Source: Enterococcus saccharolyticus subsp. saccharolyticus (GTDB taxonomy: Bacteria; Bacillota; Bacilli; Lactobacillales; Enterococcaceae). Taken from it: 64,000 bases of DNA. The stretch spans positions 367,501 through 431,500 of the forward strand of contig NZ_CP118957.1 in assembly GCF_029023825.1 (NCBI RefSeq), written 5' to 3'. Numbering within the stretch: the stretch's first letter is position 1; every line of letters begins with the position of its first letter. The notes beneath the pieces are model-generated. The model did no database searches. It had not been told where the DNA came from and saw only the letters and a list, made by a program, of their open reading frames with translations. Shown here one piece after another: positions 61,521 to 64,000 of this stretch. The position numbers and the translations under genes are program-made.

Positions 61521-63035
61521 GTGAAAAAAATTGGCTTTGATCCACAAAAATATATTGAAGAACAATCGAAGTATATTTTGGAACGTGTGAACAACTATGA
61601 CAAATTGTATCTGGAATTTGGTGGAAAATTAATTGGTGACATGCACGCCAAACGTGTATTGCCTGGTTTTGACCAAGATGCAAAAATTAAATTATTGCAC
61701 AAATTAAAAGATAAAACCGAAATTATTATCTGTGTATTTGCAGGAGACATCGAACGCAATAAAATTCGTGGTGACTATGGGATTACTTATGACATGGATA
61801 TCATGCGTTTAATCGATGAATTAAGTGAATACGAGTTAGCCGTCAATAGTGTTGTGATTACACGTTATAATGGTCAACCATCAACAAAAATCTTTATTAA
61901 TAAATTGAAACAACGCGGAATTAAAGTCTTCACACATGGTGAAATTGAAGGCTATCCAGTAAACGTGGATAAAATTGTTAGTGATGAAGGATTTGGAAAA
62001 AATGAATACATCCCAACAACAAAACCAATTGTTGTCGTTACAGGACCTGGTGCGGGTAGTGGTAAATTAGCGACTTGTTTAAATCAGTTGTATCATGAAA
62101 GTCGTCATGGCAATACGGGTGGCTATTCTAAATTTGAGACGTTCCCAGTCTGGAATGTGCCGTTAAAACATCCATTGAATATTGCATATGAAGCAGCAAC
62201 TGTCGACTTAAAAGACGTGAACATGATTGATTCCTTCCATTTTGATTATTATGGAGAAGTAGCAATTAACTACAATCGTGATTTAGAAACCTTCCCAATT
62301 ATCAAACGTACGATTGAACGTATTACTGGTAGAGAATCTGAATTCCATTCACCAACAGATATGGGTGTGAATCGTGTTGGTTTTGGTATTATTGATGATG
62401 AAGTTGTTCAAGAAGCATCCAAACAAGAAATTATTCGCCGTTATTTTGAAACCGCAGCAAATTACAAAAAAGGCATTACCGATATTGATACCTTAAATCG
62501 TATTCAAATCATTATGGAAGAAATCGATTTACGTCCAGAAGATCGTCCATGTGTAAAACCGGCACGTGATTATGCAGAAGAATTGAAAACAAATGATGGT
62601 TGGGATCAAGAACTTGTTCCACCAGTCATGGCTTTAGAATTAGCGGATGGAAACATTATCACCGGACGTGGTTCTGACTTAATGGATGCGAGTGCAGCAG
62701 CGATTTTGAATGCCATTAAAAAATTGGCAAATATTGGCGATGAAATTTTGTTGTTATCACCAAATATTTTAGAACCAATTCAAAAACTAAAAGCCAATGA
62801 GTTGTCCGGACGTATTACTTCGTTAAATACATCTGAAATTTTAATTGCTTTATCAATTAGTGCAGTGACCAACCCAACTGCTCAATTGGCGTATGAAAAA
62901 CTAACAGAATTAAAAGATACACAAGCGCATTCAACAGTTATCTTCAATAAAGATGATGAACAAGTCTTGCGTAATCTAGGCATTTCCTTTACTTGTGATC
63001 CGATTTACCCTTCTAAAAATTTATTTTATGTATAA
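61521..63035 (+). CDS. DUF1846 family protein
   Basis: A 504-residue soluble protein of the DUF1846 family, conserved in Firmicutes. The central segment [20 protein letters not shown] looks like a P-loop for nucleotide binding, and [17 protein letters not shown] is characteristic. A structure exists for a streptococcal member, but the role is not established. GTG 61521 after gagggg is taken as start. Confidence 0.88.
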   Translation: MKKIGFDPQKYIEEQSKYILERVNNYDKLYLEFGGKLIGDMHAKRVLPGFDQDAKIKLLHKLKDKTEIIICVFAGDIERNKIRGDYGITYDMDIMRLIDELSEYELAVNSVVITRYNGQPSTKIFINKLKQRGIKVFTHGEIEGYPVNVDKIVSDEGFGKNEYIPTTKPIVVVTGPGAGSGKLATCLNQLYHESRHGNTGGYSKFETFPVWNVPLKHPLNIAYEAATVDLKDVNMIDSFHFDYYGEVAINYNRDLETFPIIKRTIERITGRESEFHSPTDMGVNRVGFGIIDDEVVQEASKQEIIRRYFETAANYKKGITDIDTLNRIQIIMEEIDLRPEDRPCVKPARDYAEELKTNDGWDQELVPPVMALELADGNIITGRGSDLMDASAAAILNAIKKLANIGDEILLLSPNILEPIQKLKANELSGRITSLNTSEILIALSISAVTNPTAQLAYEKLTELKDTQAHSTVIFNKDDEQVLRNLGISFTCDPIYPSKNLFYV

Positions 63036-63080
63036 AAAAGAACCGTCTGTTGTGTCCAATACGCAACAGACGGTTTTTAT
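63036..63080. terminator. bidirectional terminator between the DUF1846 gene and ppk
   Basis: AACCGTCTGTTG pairs with CAACAGACGGTT; T/A runs on both sides. Confidence 0.9.
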
Positions 63081-64000
63081 TAATGACTTTGCCAAATTTT
63101 ACGAATTTTCGATAATAAATTTGGATTGTCTAGTGTTTGGAAAGGTAGAATCATTTCTGATTGTGGCTGACTGTTTGTCATAAAATAATCTTGAGAAGAA
63201 AATGAATTGTCTTCTGTGAAGCGACGAAAATGACCAGATTCTGTCAGTAGATAGGCTTTTTTACGATCTTTTTTAAACGCATCTAAAACCGTTAATAATT
63301 TATCTAAAGCGGGGCCTTTTTCCACAGGTGTGGCAATTTCAATCCGATGCAACATGTTTCGTGTCATAATATCTGCAGAAGAAATCCAAACTTCAGCATC
63401 TTCTTCTGAGGTATAAAAGGCATAGATTCGACTATGTTCTAGGAAACGCCCAACGATACTCGTTACTTCAATGGCTTCGCTTAAGTGAGGGATTCCTGGT
63501 TTTAAGCAGCACGCACCACGAACAATCAAATGAATCGGAACACCAACTTGACTGGCTTCATATAATTTATTAATCACGACTTTATCGGTTAATGAATTCA
63601 TTTTAAAACAAATAGCCCCTTGTTTGGTTTGTTGGTAATGTGTCATGGTGTCTTCAATTTTTTCCAGTAATTTGTGTTGAATCCCGTTTGGAGAAACGGC
63701 AATCTTTTGGTAATGGGGAACTTCACGATACCCACTTAAATAATTGAAAAATGCTGTAATATCTTCGACGTATTCTTTTTTAGCTGTAAATAAACTAATA
63801 TCCGTGTAAATCGAAGACGTTTTTTCATTGTAGTTTCCGGTACCGAAGTGAGCATATTGCTTAACTTGACGCCCTTCTTTTTTGACAACTAATAGTGCTT
63901 TGCTATGTGTTTTTAATTGATGTAAGCCATAGCTGACATAACAACCTGCTTCTTCTAGCTCTTGAACCCAATGCAAATTGTTTTCTTCATCAAAGCGTGC
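63080..64000 (-). CDS. ppk: polyphosphate kinase 1, C-terminal part (5' end outside window)
   Basis: About 306 C-terminal residues of PPK1, which builds polyphosphate from ATP. The frame stays open to the window edge (ARFDEENNLHW). Visible are the two phospholipase-D-like active-site parts: LKTHSKALLVV with HFGTGNYNEKT, and RFLEHSRIYAFYTS with the phosphohistidine candidate in LEHSRIY. A full enzyme has about 700 residues. Confidence 0.92.
   Translation of the reverse strand, partial: ARFDEENNLHWVQELEEAGCYVSYGLHQLKTHSKALLVVKKEGRQVKQYAHFGTGNYNEKTSSIYTDISLFTAKKEYVEDITAFFNYLSGYREVPHYQKIAVSPNGIQHKLLEKIEDTMTHYQQTKQGAICFKMNSLTDKVVINKLYEASQVGVPIHLIVRGACCLKPGIPHLSEAIEVTSIVGRFLEHSRIYAFYTSEEDAEVWISSADIMTRNMLHRIEIATPVEKGPALDKLLTVLDAFKKDRKKAYLLTESGHFRRFTEDNSFSSQDYFMTNSQPQSEMILPFQTLDNPNLLSKIRKIWQSH

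Overview
The window is a low-GC (about 38 percent by eye) Firmicute chromosome segment, most likely from Enterococcus or a close relative in Enterococcaceae. The protein sequences, the comG operon followed by an adenine-methylase-like gene and ackA, the hisS-aspS T-box operon, the infC-rpmI-rplT operon and the htrA/rlmH divergent pair all fit. I cannot name the species from sequence alone. No plasmid, prophage, CRISPR array, rRNA or tRNA is visible.

Layout. 1-2.4 kb: end of ruvA, ruvB, a TetR regulator and a low-molecular-weight phosphatase. 2.4-7.1 kb: NADH oxidase, an omega-amidase/aminotransferase pair (probable methionine salvage) and a nucleotidyltransferase. 7.1-8.5 kb: infC-rpmI-rplT with its leader. 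8.6-13.6 kb: accessory stretch with small membrane proteins, a DJ-1 protein, a decayed ThrE-type exporter, an IS200-type insertion and a FUSC transporter. 13.6-20.1 kb: T-box, hisS-aspS, a YitT protein and an OatA-type acetyltransferase. 20.1-26.3 kb: comGA-GG competence pilus operon, YtxK-like protein and ackA. 26.4-29.5 kb: a graveyard of carbohydrate genes (frameshifted lacC-like kinase, intact class II aldolase, broken polyol dehydrogenase fused by deletion to a helD stump). 29.6-37.8 kb: housekeeping genes (nnrD, pepV, M42 peptidase, thioredoxin-like, Usp, YtpR, htrA, rlmH). 37.9-42.4 kb: IS256 remnant, zinc-ribbon membrane protein, SgrR-like regulator with a divergent MFS transporter. 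42.4-47.8 kb: sigma-54-dependent mannose-family PTS and its LevR-type activator. 48-54.3 kb: truA, adenine riboswitch with adenosine deaminase, SAM-I riboswitch with the S-methylmethionine permease/methyltransferase pair, msrA. 54.3-57.8 kb: sucrose utilisation (scrR, scrK, scrB). 57.9-64 kb: a metF-like gene, a secreted Ig-like repeat protein, CorA, a DUF1846 protein and part of ppk.

How it works together. Regulation in this window is rich in RNA and promoter logic that can be read directly: an L20-type leader with terminator, an Asp-type T-box, an adenine ON riboswitch, a SAM-I OFF riboswitch, a consensus sigma-54 promoter, paired LacI-type operators around a sigma-70 promoter, and cre-like sites. 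Sulfur/methionine functions recur (omega-amidase/aminotransferase, mmuP-mmuM, metF-like, msrA).

Second theme: decay. At least eight genes are broken by nonsense codons, frameshifts or deletion joints, alongside one IS200 copy and one IS256 fragment. I did not find a clear previously undescribed multi-gene system. The best leads are the two deletion scars, several perfect inverted repeats, two DnaA boxes in the htrA-rlmH gap, three small membrane or basic proteins below usual length cut-offs, and a candidate small RNA before nox.
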